64,000 nucleotides of DNA. It comes from Lunularia cruciata (taxonomy: Eukaryota; Streptophyta; Marchantiopsida; Lunulariales; Lunulariaceae). The position numbers and the translations under genes were made by a program. Numbering within the stretch: the first letter of the stretch is position 1; each line of letters opens with the position of its first letter. The notes below the pieces were generated by a model. The model made no database searches and had not been told where the DNA came from. It was given only the letters and a program-made list of their open reading frames with translations. The stretch lies in contig CAOYZS010000006.1 in assembly GCA_948567375.1 (NCBI GenBank), positions 1 to 64,000 on the forward strand, read 5' to 3'. Shown here piece by piece: positions 24,850-36,279 of the stretch.

Positions 24850-25518
24850 TTGGCTTCACACCCAATGCTCCAAAAGAATTCCCTCCTTCATTGTGAAGAA
24901 GCATTTCTCCAAGTGTAATGACAAACTGGTAAAACCTTTCAGTTTGTCAAAGGTAATCTGAATGTACTTCTCTTTGCCCAAACACACAAAAATCATCAAT
25001 GAAGACTTCCACAAATTTGTGCAAAAATCCTTGAAGATTGCATTCATCATCCGCTGGAAAGTAGTGGGAGCATTACACAACCCAAAGGGCATTTGATTGT
25101 AAGAAAAAGTGCCCCTATCAATAGTGAATGTTGTTTCATCCTTATCTTCTTCTTGGATGGATACTTGATTATACCCTAAAAATCCATCAAGAAAACTATA
25201 GCAAGGATGACCAGCTACTTGGTCCAAAATTTTATTGGTAAAAGGCAAGGGATGATGATCCTTCCTTGTGACTGCATTCAGCTTGCAAAAATCTTGGCAC
25301 ACTCAAATCTTCCCAATTTTCTTCTTTGGTACAATGACAATGGGTGCGACCCACTCACTGCTTAAGATAGGGAAGATTCTCCCAACTCCTAGGTACTTGT
25401 CATCTTTGACCAAGAGTGAGTACTTCGGGTTCAGGCGGTATTGTCTTTGCCGAATTGGAACTGCACCTTCAACCAGATCAATCCAATGTTCTCCAAATTC
25501 GTGTGGAATACCCGGCAT
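24850..25518 (-). pseudogene. reverse transcriptase domain
   Basis: The order of motifs is VEGAVPIRQRQYRLNPKYS, WVAPIVIVPKKKIGKI, then a stop, CQDFCKLNAVTRKDHHPLPF, ILDQVAGHPCYSFLDGFLGY, TFTIDRGTFSYNQMPFGLCN and TFQRMMNAIF. The catalytic box reads EVFIDDFCVFG near 24980-25012, in a frame shifted from the preceding part. The [FV]xDDF[SC]V[FY]G form is typical of the Athila/Tat side of Ty3/gypsy. One stop near 25300 and one frameshift near 25020 inactivate it. Confidence 0.93.
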
Positions 25519-25989
25519 TTGATCAATAGACCAGGCGAATACATCCTAGAATTCTATAAACAAGGTAGTGTATCCTGCCAACTCCTCCAAAGTGACTGTC
25601 TTCAAAATTTTCAAGATTTTTCCTTCAGTCACGAAAACATCTTGACAGTCATTGGTCTTCAACATGACTCACTTGGTTTAATCCGAGTCGAACTGCAACC
25701 AAACCTCCTTCCTCCAAATTGTTTTCATCCGAGGCGATGTATCAGAAAAACCTTTCAGTTTTGACCTCTACATTGTAGCATTCCAAGTAATTGACTTGGA
25801 CTTCATCTTTGGAGTCTCCTCAAGACAAAAATGATGAATCTTTCAATTCATCTTTGTCTTTTGACAAAGTTGTTTCTCCAAGGTGAGGAACCTTCATCCA
25901 ACTCATCATCACAAGCTTCTAGTCTCTAGACAAAATGTCCTTGAACTGCAATTTCTATTGGTGCCAATCCACAACAACTTGGGCACTAT

Positions 25990-26520
25990 ATAACTAGGGT
26001 CTTCCAATCAACAATGGGTAACCAGTTTCGGTTATTGGTTGCAATACAATGTAATTTAACTTGAAAGACACCCCTCCAATGATCATAGTTATATTTGACA
26101 GCATGCCAAAAGGCCATCTCTTGGTTTGATCCGCAAACTTCAAAACTTGAGGTGTTGGTTCAAACATTGTATACCCCAATCGATGTGCAGTGTCTTCTAT
26201 CATGACATTCACACTTGACTCTGAATCAATGGGTATGGATGTGATCATGCAGCCTGTGATCTCCATGTCCACTTTGGGAGATCCCAAATCTTCTTGTTCA
26301 ATGTGATACCAGGCAAGTCTTTCTTGGTCATCGCCCTTACTTTCTTGATGGTTGAACTCAGCTGCTTCTTGTACAACTTGTTGTCCTCCCACAATTTCTT
26401 AAATGTTACATTACCATTTGTAGATGCCAAATCAGCCACAATATTGTATTCAATGACTCCTCCCAACTTCATCTTCTTCACCTTTGTCTTTGGGTCCAAA
26501 CTCTCTCTTTGTTAAAATTG
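25990..26520 (-). pseudogene. retropepsin-like protease domain
   Basis: The protease cuts the Gag-Pol polyprotein. The active-site region reads GCMITSIPIDSESSVNVMIED; the usual Asp-Ser-Gly/Ala is Asp-Ser-Glu here. It is followed by HRLGYTMFEPTPQVLKFAD, then NYIVLQPITETGYPLLIGRP, the family's C-terminal hallmark. The open stretch 25994-26392 spans 132 codons. The upstream linker (26245-26499) is in another frame. Confidence 0.8.
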
Positions 26521-26839
26521 GACTTTGGGGTGCTTCAAGATGGTGATTGGAGTATTGGCGGTCTTAACCTGAAGCTCTTTGGGTTTGTCCACCTTGGCTT
26601 GGATTAGATCCTTCACTTTGCATCTGATATCCACCAGAAAAATGGGAGGCTTTGTCTTCATCCTCCAAACTCATCTCCCAAGTTCTTTGTATTGCTTTGT
26701 TGATTTCTATCTGCAAAGCTTTTGCTAGAATCTTTTCCTCCTTGGCAGAAAGAATAGCTTTTAGATGCAACCTCTTTGCTTGTCATGAAGATGAAGAAGT
26801 AGTACTTGCTTCTTTGAGATCACACTTCTTCTTACCCGA

Positions 26840-28600
26840 GCGTGTCTCAACCTGCAAAATTTTGAGGTCTAGCCAGACTCCCTTCTTGAGTCCTCTCCTC
26901 CTCAAGTGTTATACAATTTACATTTGTATCCCCTTTCACCTGGAGTGTAGCATGCTCAGCTGGAATTTGTACATATTTTACATGTGGCTTCGAGTTTGGT
27001 GGTTGCGGGCACTGGTTTCTTGTATGACCCAATCCTTTACAATTTCCGCACAATGGGACATACCAAATTTGCTATCTTGGCTCTGGACAGTTTGGAGACC
27101 AATGTCCCATTGAGCCACAATTATAACAGGCACTCAGTGCAACATTTTGAGGCCTATTTTGGCCGCCCATCGGTGGTCTTCATGGGGGAGCATTTTTGTT
27201 ATTATCCCTTGGTCCATACCTCGGACCTTGATACAATGTGCTTGCCTAAGGCTATACCTCATGGGTTTGGTACACAGCCTCTTCTTCCTCACTTTGGTCC
27301 CAACCTAGAACCCAACCAATTTGTTGCACTGGAAATGCAATGCAAGTCAAACACTCCGTATTAGCATGGCCGGATTTACCACATCAGTGCACCATACATT
27401 TGGTATGCCAAATGACTGAGGCTTTCTTTGGTCCTTAGCCCTAATCATTTGGATCTTAAAATCTGCAGACTCTTTAATAAGAGTCTCAAGCTTTTGATCC
27501 ACCTTATGTACATTCTTTGCTGGAGGTGTTACTAGCTTCTTTCCTCCATGTCTTTGTATTCTCCTTGGCTTTGAATCTTCTTCAGATTCCAAAGAAGAAC
27601 TAGAAGATATAGAGGATTCCTCCAAAGAAGGAGATGTGCTATGAGAAGCTCTTGTTTGGGCTTCTTGCCTTTTCTTCTCCCAATTTCCTTGGTTACTAGA
27701 TGAGAGGGAGTGAGCCTCCTCAAAATTGGGTGACATGTTTGAGAACTTTTTCCAAGGAAGTTACATTCCTCTCCCTGGCAAAGATACAAATCTCTAGTGA
27801 GAGTCCACCAAGGAACCAGGTAATGGCTTGGGCAGCTTATAATACCAGTTTCAGACTTTCTTTCAAAGCAGACTCAAAAATATCCGCAAGCAATCCGCAG
27901 AGTCATGTTCCTTGTTGGCAAAGTAGATGACTTTGTATGGATCTTTGTCTTGTTTTGTCCCCTTGTCTTTTGATATGCATGTTGGATGATAAGTAACAAA
28001 GTCATTATTTGACTTTGAGGAATTGGCTGAGGTACAGTTGAACTTGATGGACCAGAGGAACTGGCTGGTATTGACATCGTGTTGATAGCCTAGGGGTTCC
28101 AATTGGTCAAGTTCAATGTGGGGTTTTCTTCAACAATTACTTCTTCTCTGATTGTGTCAACTTCAACCTGAGTAGAAGAAAGAGTTTCAACACCCTCGGA
28201 GTGTTCTTTGAAATTCCTCTGAGCCAATCAAGGAATCATGCATAGAAGATGTTGACACTCTTATTCTATCAAACTTACATGGATAAATTCTTTGATAAAC
28301 TCAACTTCCTTGATAGCTTTTGGGGAAGTTGGCGTATTGGATTGTAAAGAATATGTTTGCTTGCTCAAGTCTTTCTTCTTCTTGGAATTAGGAGACACAA
28401 AGTATCCATGCCGACCAACTTCACATTTCTTGTGTTCCAGCTCTTATAGGGATTCTTGAACTTCATGAAGGAGTTGTAAATCCAACACTTCTCTTTTGGC
28501 CTTGGCTAAATTGATATGACCTTTTTGATGTTCTTCTTCTTCACACTACAAATTTTGTCTTTGAGCTCTCTCTTCTTGTTGTTCACTTAATGCAAACATT
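26840..28600 (-). pseudogene. gag with two CCHC zinc knuckles
   Basis: Gag coats the RNA and forms the particle. The N-terminal part is a Glu/Lys-rich leader (28430-28600). The central part has KDPYKVIYFANKEHDSADCLR (27870-27950) and a tryptophan motif WYYKLPKPLPGSLVDS like the conserved gag core. A Ser/Glu-rich segment follows at 27347-27736 with KLETLIKESADFKIQMI. Two nucleic-acid-binding knuckles close it: CYNCGSMGHWSPNC (about 27086-27130) and CGNCKGLGHTRNQC (about 27010-27053). Stops and frameshifts are common. This gag is separate from the protein encoded in the LTRs. Confidence 0.85.
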
Positions 28601-28663
28601 CATGTTGATTTGACACCCAGTTTCAAAATTGGCTTTGTATTCTTCCACTTCCAAGATTTGTAT

Positions 28664-28680
28664 CCCCGGTAGTGGTGCCA
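28664..28680 (-). promoter_or_regulatory. primer binding site, tRNA-Asp type
   Basis: The - strand reads TGGCACCACTACCGGGG, seven bases inside the 5' LTR end. It matches the complement of the plant tRNA-Asp 3' end (TGGCGCCGTTGCCGGGG) at 13 of 17 positions; three of four differences are G to A. It marks the start of the internal region. Confidence 0.75.
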
Positions 28681-29396
28681 AAAATCATGTGACAACCCGG
28701 CAAATATCACTTCTATAGTAATCAGGTAAGTAAAGTACATTCTTGTAGAGATAAGATTCAGAATTGGTCAAATACAAAGCAAACAGTAACAAGTAGTTCT
28801 TCTTGGTTGCATCTTTAATCTCTCAAGTAAAAACCACACCTAGAAGAGAGTAACAACCACTGACTCGTAGTCTTGTCACATAAAAATGTCACACTTGATC
28901 ACAACTCCATCAAATCTTTCCAAATGATCTTGACTGTGATGATTCAGTCTCTCTTGAAAATGGCATTTCATTGCAAAATGACTTCACCTCAAAATTGTGT
29001 TCCACCCTTCCATTGAAGGCACAACTTCCTTGATAAAAATTGCTTCACATCAACACTACACTGCACTCACAACTGTAGAATACTACGAACACTACGATTC
29101 CTCTTAGATATGTCAAGGCATTGCTCTGATTGCACTTCAGAATTCTTCAAACACTCACAAACATAAACGCAGAGATGATACTCGGAATTAAGCTCAAGCA
29201 ACGAGTACTAAAATAAGCACTTTGCTTTATCTATTCTCAGAATTTTAAGCACTGAACAACAACACACTGCAAAGGCCTCCTTTAAATAGGCAAATCTTTG
29301 ATAGTTATCTAACTTCCTAAACTACCTCTAACAACCTACAGATCCAAAATGACAATGCACTCCTTCATATCTGCCTCTTCATTCTCAAAATTGGTT

Positions 29397-30993
29397 CTAT
29401 TCCGATCTAATGCCAACCTCTTCTTTGGCATCCAAATCCAAAGTAACCTTCATTGGGTCTTGTTCTGTCCTGCAATCCAATCTGACGTGAGCAATGTCTT
29501 CAGATTCTTCCTATCTATTGACTAACTCCCTACAAAGTATCTCTTTATCTGCTTTTACAATATTTAACTTAAGACTTATGTTGTCTCCTACCTCATTAAT
29601 TTTTCTATCTACTCTCTCCCTAAGTCTATCAAAATTCTGTTTATCTCCACCTTCTTTGCCTTCCACTTTTGCGTCTCTTGCACTAAGAGTTTCAACTCAT
29701 GTAAATGCATCTCCTCCAAATGTACTTTGGCCTCAGTGCTCAGAATTGCCTTCACTCCTACGATGACAGTTTCTATGAAGTCAAGCTTCTTCCTCTTCTT
29801 GCACTCTGTTTGAACTGCGTTGCCTTCTACCTGTACTCTACAGTGTGATCTTCTAACTCCTTTGCATACTGCACAATCTTTGCCTCCAAAGTCTTTGCAA
29901 TATCTCTCAATCTCCCTTCTTCTTGATGGTGCTTAGTTAATTCTCATTGCCATGTTGCCATCTTCTCCTCTACTTTCTGCCAAAATGCATCTAGCTCTTC
30001 CTCCTTTGCCTCTACAAGTTCTTTGCTCCTTTTTTGTTCCAACTTTATTTTGGCTTGCAATTTCTCCACCCGAAGTCTTTCTTGCGTGACTTCCTTCACC
30101 TTCAACATCAATTCCTTCCCATATCCCAAGGACAAATCCATAGGTAGTGTTCAAGAAAGAATTAGATCAATGGTTTATGTTGAATTTAGACTAAATATCT
30201 TGATTGTAGAGTATGTTATTGAACAAGGTAGCTGGTGTGTTCCTACAGTAGGTGGATACCATTTTCTGGCTACTTCTCAAAATTCTTTTGCAGATTGGCT
30301 TTGATCTTCTTCTACAAAACAACATCTACTCTCAATGTCTCTTATTCTTCTTCCCATTGCTCAGGTGTTTCTTCATCTCCACATTCTCTTCCTCCAGCGC
30401 TTTGAACACCTGCAAGACAATCTTCATACTTGGTTGCGTGCACTGTACTTCTCTCTTTCTCCTTTCCAACTGCTCCAACAACGGACACACCACTTCCCAC
30501 AAATACTTACTCCTTCACACTCTTCTCCACGTTCTTCCTCTTTTCCTTCCACTTCAGTCCTCAGAACTTGCACCCAAAGTCTTGATTTTCACATAGATAA
30601 GCCGCCGTCTTCACGTGACGATTCATCATCCTCCAAGTCCACTTCCTTCTTTCTAGAATCCTCCGCCTCCTCCAAATCTTGAATTGGCTCCCCTGCTGGC
30701 CTGAATCAGGTTCAAGTTCCATGCCAAGAAAGTGATCCAAAGTCCTGTCAAGCCTTTGAACCGTGCTAGCATATCTAATCTGTTCACTATGGGATTGCGC
30801 ACCCCCAGTGAAGAGCATTTTCTGAACCCTCTCATCTTCCCTTGTCGAACACTCTTGATTCCCCATCCCTTGGCTGCAAAACTCTCACTCTTGTAGACAA
30901 CCCAAGGATTTCTCTCACAACCAGTTGCGTCTTGTGGGATTCCTCTACTTGACTTCTTAAGGGCACAGGATATTTCTTTAGGGTTTCTGTCAT
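29397..30993 (-). pseudogene. LTR-borne gene in the 5' LTR, B-type, deleted
   Basis: The N-terminal start (30993) reads KKYPVPLRSQVEESHKTQ, and ITFLAWNLN follows near 30710. The central domain (NGYKVES to PHYIVPF) is missing through the 0.9-kb deletion. The remainder is coiled coil (RVEKLQAKIKLEQKRSKEL at 29944-30141) and a decayed C-terminal block with stop near 29397. The deletion and the extra 150 bp make it clearly dead. Confidence 0.72.
30120..30269. other. extra segment of about 150 bp in the 5' LTR
   Basis: The matching part of the 3' LTR (about 14660-14672) reads straight from CTTCCCC to TACTTTTC. Here the two flanks are separated by about 150 bp of unrelated sequence. No target duplication is clear, and the source was not recognised. 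It may be an insertion here or a deletion in the partner. Confidence 0.5.
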
Positions 30994-31410
30994 TGCTCGA
31001 GGAAACCTTGCTTTTATACTTATGCAATCCTTGGTCGTTCTTCAGCTGTACTCCAACTAATAAATCACACCTTCTGCATGAGATCCTCCTATCACTGTTA
31101 AGGCGCGCTAGTCTTGCCGTTTTATAACGGTTCTTGGTTCCGGTCCAAAGAAAAGTGGTTACACTTTCTTTGCATCAGGTTGATCACCCTTGAGGTGAAG
31201 TCATCTCTACTTTGGCTTTGGACCCAACTTCTTTGTATCTGCTCCTGACAGGTTTTCTTCACCCAAAGCAACTTTTCTTTGGCTTTACCAAAAACTCAAT
31301 TTCTCCCTCTTTTGTTCCCAAAATGGATTCAATTCTTCATCAACTGTACCTTGCTTTGCACACAAATCCTCAAAACCAAAAAAAATCAAAAATGTGAGTA
31401 CCACACAAGT

Positions 31411-32258
31411 ATACCAACAACTTCGTCCCCATGTGAAAATATATAAATATCTTCTAAATGTGCAAACATTATTTGCATGCAAGTAACAATTGAATTCAAA
31501 GGAATACCACAATAAAGGCTAAATCAAACATATTCTCCATTATAAAAATGAAGACATATCCTATGGTTAGGTCTACTTCTTGGTTAGTCTAACATACTAG
31601 TTCATTTTTTGGCATCAACAAGTCTTGAATTTTTCATGAAAATTCCTAGCAAGATAACTCTTTCATATCTATGAAAGAGTTAACACATAGCAACTTTTTA
31701 AAAATTTAGTCAACAAGGAGACTCTATTACCAAGGTATTATCTCCTTCTCATTGTAATCACTTCATTGTAGGATCACTTTGCTCAAAGGTGGTCAATCTT
31801 GAATCAAATTTTTACCATAATGTTTTTAGTACCATCTTCATGACATTTCAATATGTATATTAAATCTTGTAGAGAAAGAGAGTAGCAATGCAAGATCCTA
31901 ACACTTCCAAAAGGATGCAAGAGATTGAAAATTTTAGAGGATAAGCCTCTCACTTACCATGAGCTTTGGCAATTCCTTTGAGTGATTGAAGAAAACTAAA
32001 ATCATTAAACTTAGTTCATGGTCATATTGGTGTTACTTCTTTGTTCTCTACATGAGATAGCATTATTCGTATGTATCTTTGCACATTAGAAGATTAAATG
32101 GACATTTCCTTTTTCTTTTTCTTTTTCTTTTTCAATAATAAGTAAAATTGGGATTGATTTTGAGGAACCTTTTGACATTCATGGACATTGTAACCTTGAT
32201 TTCCACAATATATAAATTCTTGCTTAACTAGCAAAGAAGATCATGCTTCCCAAATATA
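31411..32258. other. unassigned AT-rich DNA
   Basis: This continues the sequence left of 13170 once the complete element is removed. I see no gene or transposon motif. It contains a short (TTTTTC) repeat at 32107-32133. Confidence 0.6.
32107..32133. repeat. (TTTTTC)n simple repeat
   Basis: About four units of CTTTTT in tandem, within unassigned AT-rich DNA. Confidence 0.8.
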
Positions 32259-32815
32259 TGTAATCTTCCAAGGATAGGAGACCTTAAGAGAAACAAAAGA
32301 GAGGAAACACAAAGCTTCACACTCACTAGTCCAATGCCTAAAGGAGCACCTTGACTTTATTATATACCAAAGAGGATTCTCTCAAAGGAAGCTCCACCTT
32401 TGGATCAGATCCATGGATAGGTGACATGTTAGCAAGCTCTACCATTAGATTACTTGTATGCATGGGTGACATATTGGTTATGATACTATTTGGTTGGTCA
32501 AACCATCTTTAATTGGACGGAATATTTTGGGGATCTTTTTGTAGGAATCTCAGAATTGGTGAGGTACCATTGGAAAGCTCTCAACAAGACCAACAAGGGA
32601 GAAAGTTAGTCTTTTTTTGGGCCTAATTTATCTGTTTAGGCCTTTGAAATTGGCTCAATAATTTTTAGGCTATTTTTGGCTCTTGCTCTATTAGTAGAAG
32701 TACTCTTTTGGTGGCACTCTATTTGATCTACCTAGCCCATCATACATGAAATCCTTCCTTATGTTACCAAGCAAATTTTCACTTTTAGATAATATGTCTA
32801 GCTATTGGTACTACA
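32259..32815 (-). repeat. chromovirus 3' LTR
   Basis: On the - strand it starts TGTAGTACCAATAGC (32815) and ends at TACA (32259). It is paired with 41697-42282 through long shared stretches, such as the one around 32300-32350 and 41740-41800. Confidence 0.9.
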
Positions 32816-32817
32816 AA

Positions 32818-32831
32818 CCTCCCTTCCTTTT
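32818..32831 (-). promoter_or_regulatory. chromovirus polypurine tract
   Basis: The - strand reads AAAGGAAGGGAGG two bases before the 3' LTR start. Confidence 0.75.
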
Positions 32832-32839
32832 AAGACACA

Positions 32840-34070
32840 ATGTCCTTGTTGCAAAGCTATTGCTCAGAAGATTTCACTAACACTGGTGCATTGCTCAAGC
32901 TGGCTACTAGCTCCCATATTGCCTCATATAGTGGGTACTCTTTCCAATGTACAAGATATTCCTCACATGGATACTGAGTACCATGGATGCATTTCTAGCA
33001 ATTCATATTCCTCCGTTCATTAATGAGTGTTGGACAAGGTCAAATTTCTTAAATGGAAGAAAAGTGGGGTGGGTTGGGATGCATATTTGCATAGCAACAA
33101 AACATAGAATATTAGATGCATCTTCATGTGTAGTGGTAGCTCGAGGTGATAGGCCACTGCTCCAATTTAACAAAGGATGGGAAAAGGCCCAATAAAACAA
33201 GGTCTAAACATGAGGTTGGTTATTGACAGCTAGACTTGATCCCCAATATCAAAATCCATGTGTTGGCAATGTGCATCTATATACTATTTCTGTTGATTTA
33301 GGCAATTTGTATTTGGCATTTTCCACTCCTTGTTGGATTCTAGAAATAAAAGTGTTGATGGCATTCACCTTGGTATCCATCAGGTGGATCTTCATCAAGC
33401 TCAAAGGTGTGAAAGGATGCTCTCTATACATGAGGAAGAATACTGTGGCTTGTGTGGATATATTCACTAAATTTTTATGTGTTAATTCCACCAGTTGGAG
33501 TAAAGTGTCCTACCTTTCTTGCTCCTTTAGGGATTAAATCTCAAAGCATGTTTTCAATAGTGCAATTTACCCACTCTTTTTGTCCATTGGTTTATAGATG
33601 GTAAGCCATGGACATGGCAAAGTTGGTTTTGAAGAAACCAAAGAGTGTTCTTTAAAACAAATTGGTGAATTGAGTGCCTCTATCAATGATGAGCACTCAA
33701 GATAGTCCATGGTAAGAAAATACTACATCTAATCACAATGGAGCTAATTGTGGAGCAGTCACGTCCTTGGTGGTAGGATGCACATGATTCATTTTTTTGA
33801 GTCAATCAACAAAGACTACCATGGAGTCAAACCCTAAGGTGGTCTTGGGCAATTTGCAAACCAGATCCATGCTTACTTGTTCCCAACATTGTGTAGGAGT
33901 AGGAAGGGGTTGAAGGAGTCTCATGGGAGCTTGATTAGAAGCTTTATTTTGTTGACAAAGTAGGAAACTTTGAATGTACTCCATCACATTGTTGCTCATC
34001 TTAGGCCAATAGTAATGGCGTTCAGCTGCATCCAAGGTCTCATCCATTCCAACATGACCTGCAATGGCAA
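32840..34070 (-). pseudogene. chromovirus integrase with C-terminal chromodomain
   Basis: The zinc-binding region reads DAAERHYYWPKMSNNVMEYI and FLLCQQNKAS. The core has WEQVSMDLVCKLP (first Asp), IDRGTQFTNLF (second Asp), and AYHL, stop, TNGQKEWVNCTIE (catalytic Glu). Near the end EEYLVHWKEYPLYEAIWEL (about 32900-32955) is a chromodomain, which in this class binds histone marks and guides insertion. Stops and frameshifts occur throughout. The chromodomain, together with the Met primer site, identifies a chromovirus. Confidence 0.88.
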
Positions 34071-34379
34071 AATCATGACATTATTTTAGGATGGTGGTTC
34101 TAATGTATGTGTCATTTGGGATTCATAACTTGCCATCAAGAAAAGTGGGTATTGGTGATATCATTAGGTGATTGAGCTCCTACAATCTAGGGGTCAAATT
34201 TTGTACCAACAAGAATCCTTGGCCAAAATTCAAGGTTCATCTTGACCTCTACCACTAGATCTACCCAAGTGCCTTAGGCACTTGGATAAATGCATCTACA
34301 AGTTGCTTCTTGCCTCCCATATATGTGATCATCATGTTGAACCTTTGCCTCTACTCTGCCCACCAAATCTATTGATAAG

Positions 34380-35640
34380 ATAGATCTTTTTATGTCTTAA
34401 GGTATACAAAAGGTTTGTGGTGTGTCTCCACTACAAATGCCTTCTTGCCAAAATATTGCTTGGTTGCAAGGGCAATGGCCAACTCTTCTTGTTCAATGGT
34501 GTGATATCTCCATTCCAACGGTAACAACTTTCAAGAGGAATATGCAACTAGTTGCTATCCATCATGCCATCCTTGTTGTAGGTGCTTCTATTGCTACACT
34601 TGATGCATCTACAGCCAACTTGATTGGCCATTTGGATACCATTTCAAGATTGTGCATGTAGTAATGCATCTTTCAATTCTTGAAAGGTCAATTCTTGTGA
34701 GGTTCTCCACATCCACTTCTTCTCCTTACCAATTAGTGTTGTTAGAGGCTGTGCAACCTTGGAGAAGTCCTTGAAAAATTGATGTTAAAACCCCATCAAT
34801 CCCAAGAAACTCTTGAGTTGAGTCTGATCTTTTGGAGTGCTCCATTTTTTAGTGACCTCTATTTTATCTATTAACACTTGGACACCTTCTTCAATTATTG
34901 TATGCCTTAAGTAGTCTACTTTAGACTTGTTGAACTTGCACATTGAGTTTTGGCATACAACTAATGTCATAAAATCTGGAGGACTTCTTGTAGATGTTGC
35001 TTGTGTTCATCATTGTCCTACTATAGACAAGGATGTCATCTAGGAAAATGATAATAAATTTATCCAAGTTTGATGAAATATGTCATTCATCAAACTCTTG
35101 AAAGTGGTTGGTGTATTGGTGAGACCAAACAACATCACCAAGTACTCAAAGTAGCCATACCTTGTTCAAAAGCCATTTTTGTGGACGTCTTCCTCCGCAA
35201 TCCAAATTTAGTTGTAACCACTCCACAAATTAAGTTTGATGAAGTGTCTTGCCCCATTGAGTAGATCAAACAAGTCATTCATGTAGAGCAAGGGGTATTT
35301 TTCTTCACCATTTGTTGCCCTAATAGTCAATGCACATGTGCATTATACCATCCTTTTTCTTCACAAATAAGACTAGAGCCCCATATGATGATATCCTAGG
35401 TTGGATAAATCCTTTCTCCAAACTTTATCCTAGGTTGGATAAATCCTTTCTCCTTTGAGCCTTACACTCCTTCAACGCATGAGGTGATAGATGATATATG
35501 GCCTTACAAGGATGTGTCTTCCCAATAATTATCTCAACTTTATGGTCTACTTTCCTTTTTGGTGGTAGTCCTAAGGGTAGATCATCCAAAAAGATATTTT
35601 GAAACTCATTGACCACATCTTTCAATTTCTTAGGAACTTG
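34380..35640 (-). pseudogene. chromovirus reverse transcriptase and RNase H
   Basis: The RT start reads EFQNIFLDDLPLGLPPKRKV, DHKVEIIIGKTHPCKAIYHL (35425-35625). The catalytic box is [15 protein letters not shown] at about 35030-35075. The connection reads LRHTIIEEGVQVLIDKIE, KSFLGLMGF (34785-34970). RNase H has EQEELAIALATKQYFGKKAF and HHKPFVYL (34395-34490). Several stops break the frame, including where the YIDYR-like and HQI-like motifs should be. Confidence 0.87.
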
Positions 35641-35849
35641 TCTATCAAGTTTTGCACTCTAGATTTCTCTTATTAGGCCCATGAAACATCTATTTGTATT
35701 ATAGATAATTGTTTTCCTTATGAGATAAAGAGGTAATTCTTGCCTATATGCTCTCTCTTTAACCCCAATGATCTTCCATTGATAAGTTCTCAATACTTTC
35801 TTCCTCCAATTAAATGTGAGGTTGTAGTGCTCCATTCACAACATACCTA

Positions 35850-36110
35850 AGATTGCATCATAATGAGCTAACCATATCACTTGATACTCTCCTATATAGA
35901 CTACTACCTTTCTACGTAACAACTCAATCCTCTCTATTTGCCCATAAGGTAATTCTACTTCTTCATTCTCATCCTTCTCTAGATCCATCCCCAACCTTAT
36001 TGCAACTAGATTAAGACAAGAGATTCTCTATTGCTCCAAGATCTATCAATACTCTCACTTGATTGCCTTCTAGGACTCCATTTATGATAATCAATATGAG
36101 TTTATCTCCC
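35850..36110 (-). pseudogene. chromovirus protease
   Basis: The - strand reads GNQVRVLIDLGAIENLLS followed by a stop, matching the LIDSGATHNFIS type of active site with Ser changed to Leu. It lies between gag and RT as expected. Confidence 0.7.
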
Positions 36111-36279
36111 TCAATCTTTACGCACTTGTCCTCTTCCTTCTCCACATTTTTGCTTCTCCATTAAGCCAATAAAGTTGCAAGGTACATTTACTAGTGATCT
36201 TTGTTTTCCGATGTGATTTCTACATCCTCTTCTTCAATTTGTCTCTCCATTTTGTTCAAAGATTGCTTGTATGAAGGCC

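Larger units (their letters stand above)
13175..31405 (-). mobile_element. complete long-LTR Ty3/gypsy element with CAAGT target duplication
   Basis: On the - strand: 5' LTR 28688-31405, primer site 28664-28680, gag, protease, RT, RNase H and integrase down to 18930, polypurine tract 18917-18929, 3' LTR 13175-18916. The 5 bp outside both ends are CAAGT (13170-13174 and 31406-31410). Two later solo LTRs sit inside it, at 15146-17263 and 19490-23649; without them it is about 12 kb. The RT catalytic stretch EVFIDDFCVFG and the tRNA-Asp-type primer site point to the Athila/Tat side of Ty3/gypsy. All coding parts carry stops and shifts, so it cannot act on its own. Confidence 0.92.
28688..31405 (-). 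mobile_element. 5' LTR of the complete element (2.7 kb, deleted)
   Basis: The outer end GAGTACCACA is at 31405, next to CAAGT, and the inner end TGTGACAACCCGG is at 28688, next to the primer site. It is about 0.9 kb shorter than its partner LTR: sequence equivalent to about 17264-18190 is missing at about 30705. It also has an extra segment of about 150 bp at 30120-30269. The downstream box is TTTAAATA near 29280, and the upstream box is near 31011-31018. Confidence 0.9.
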
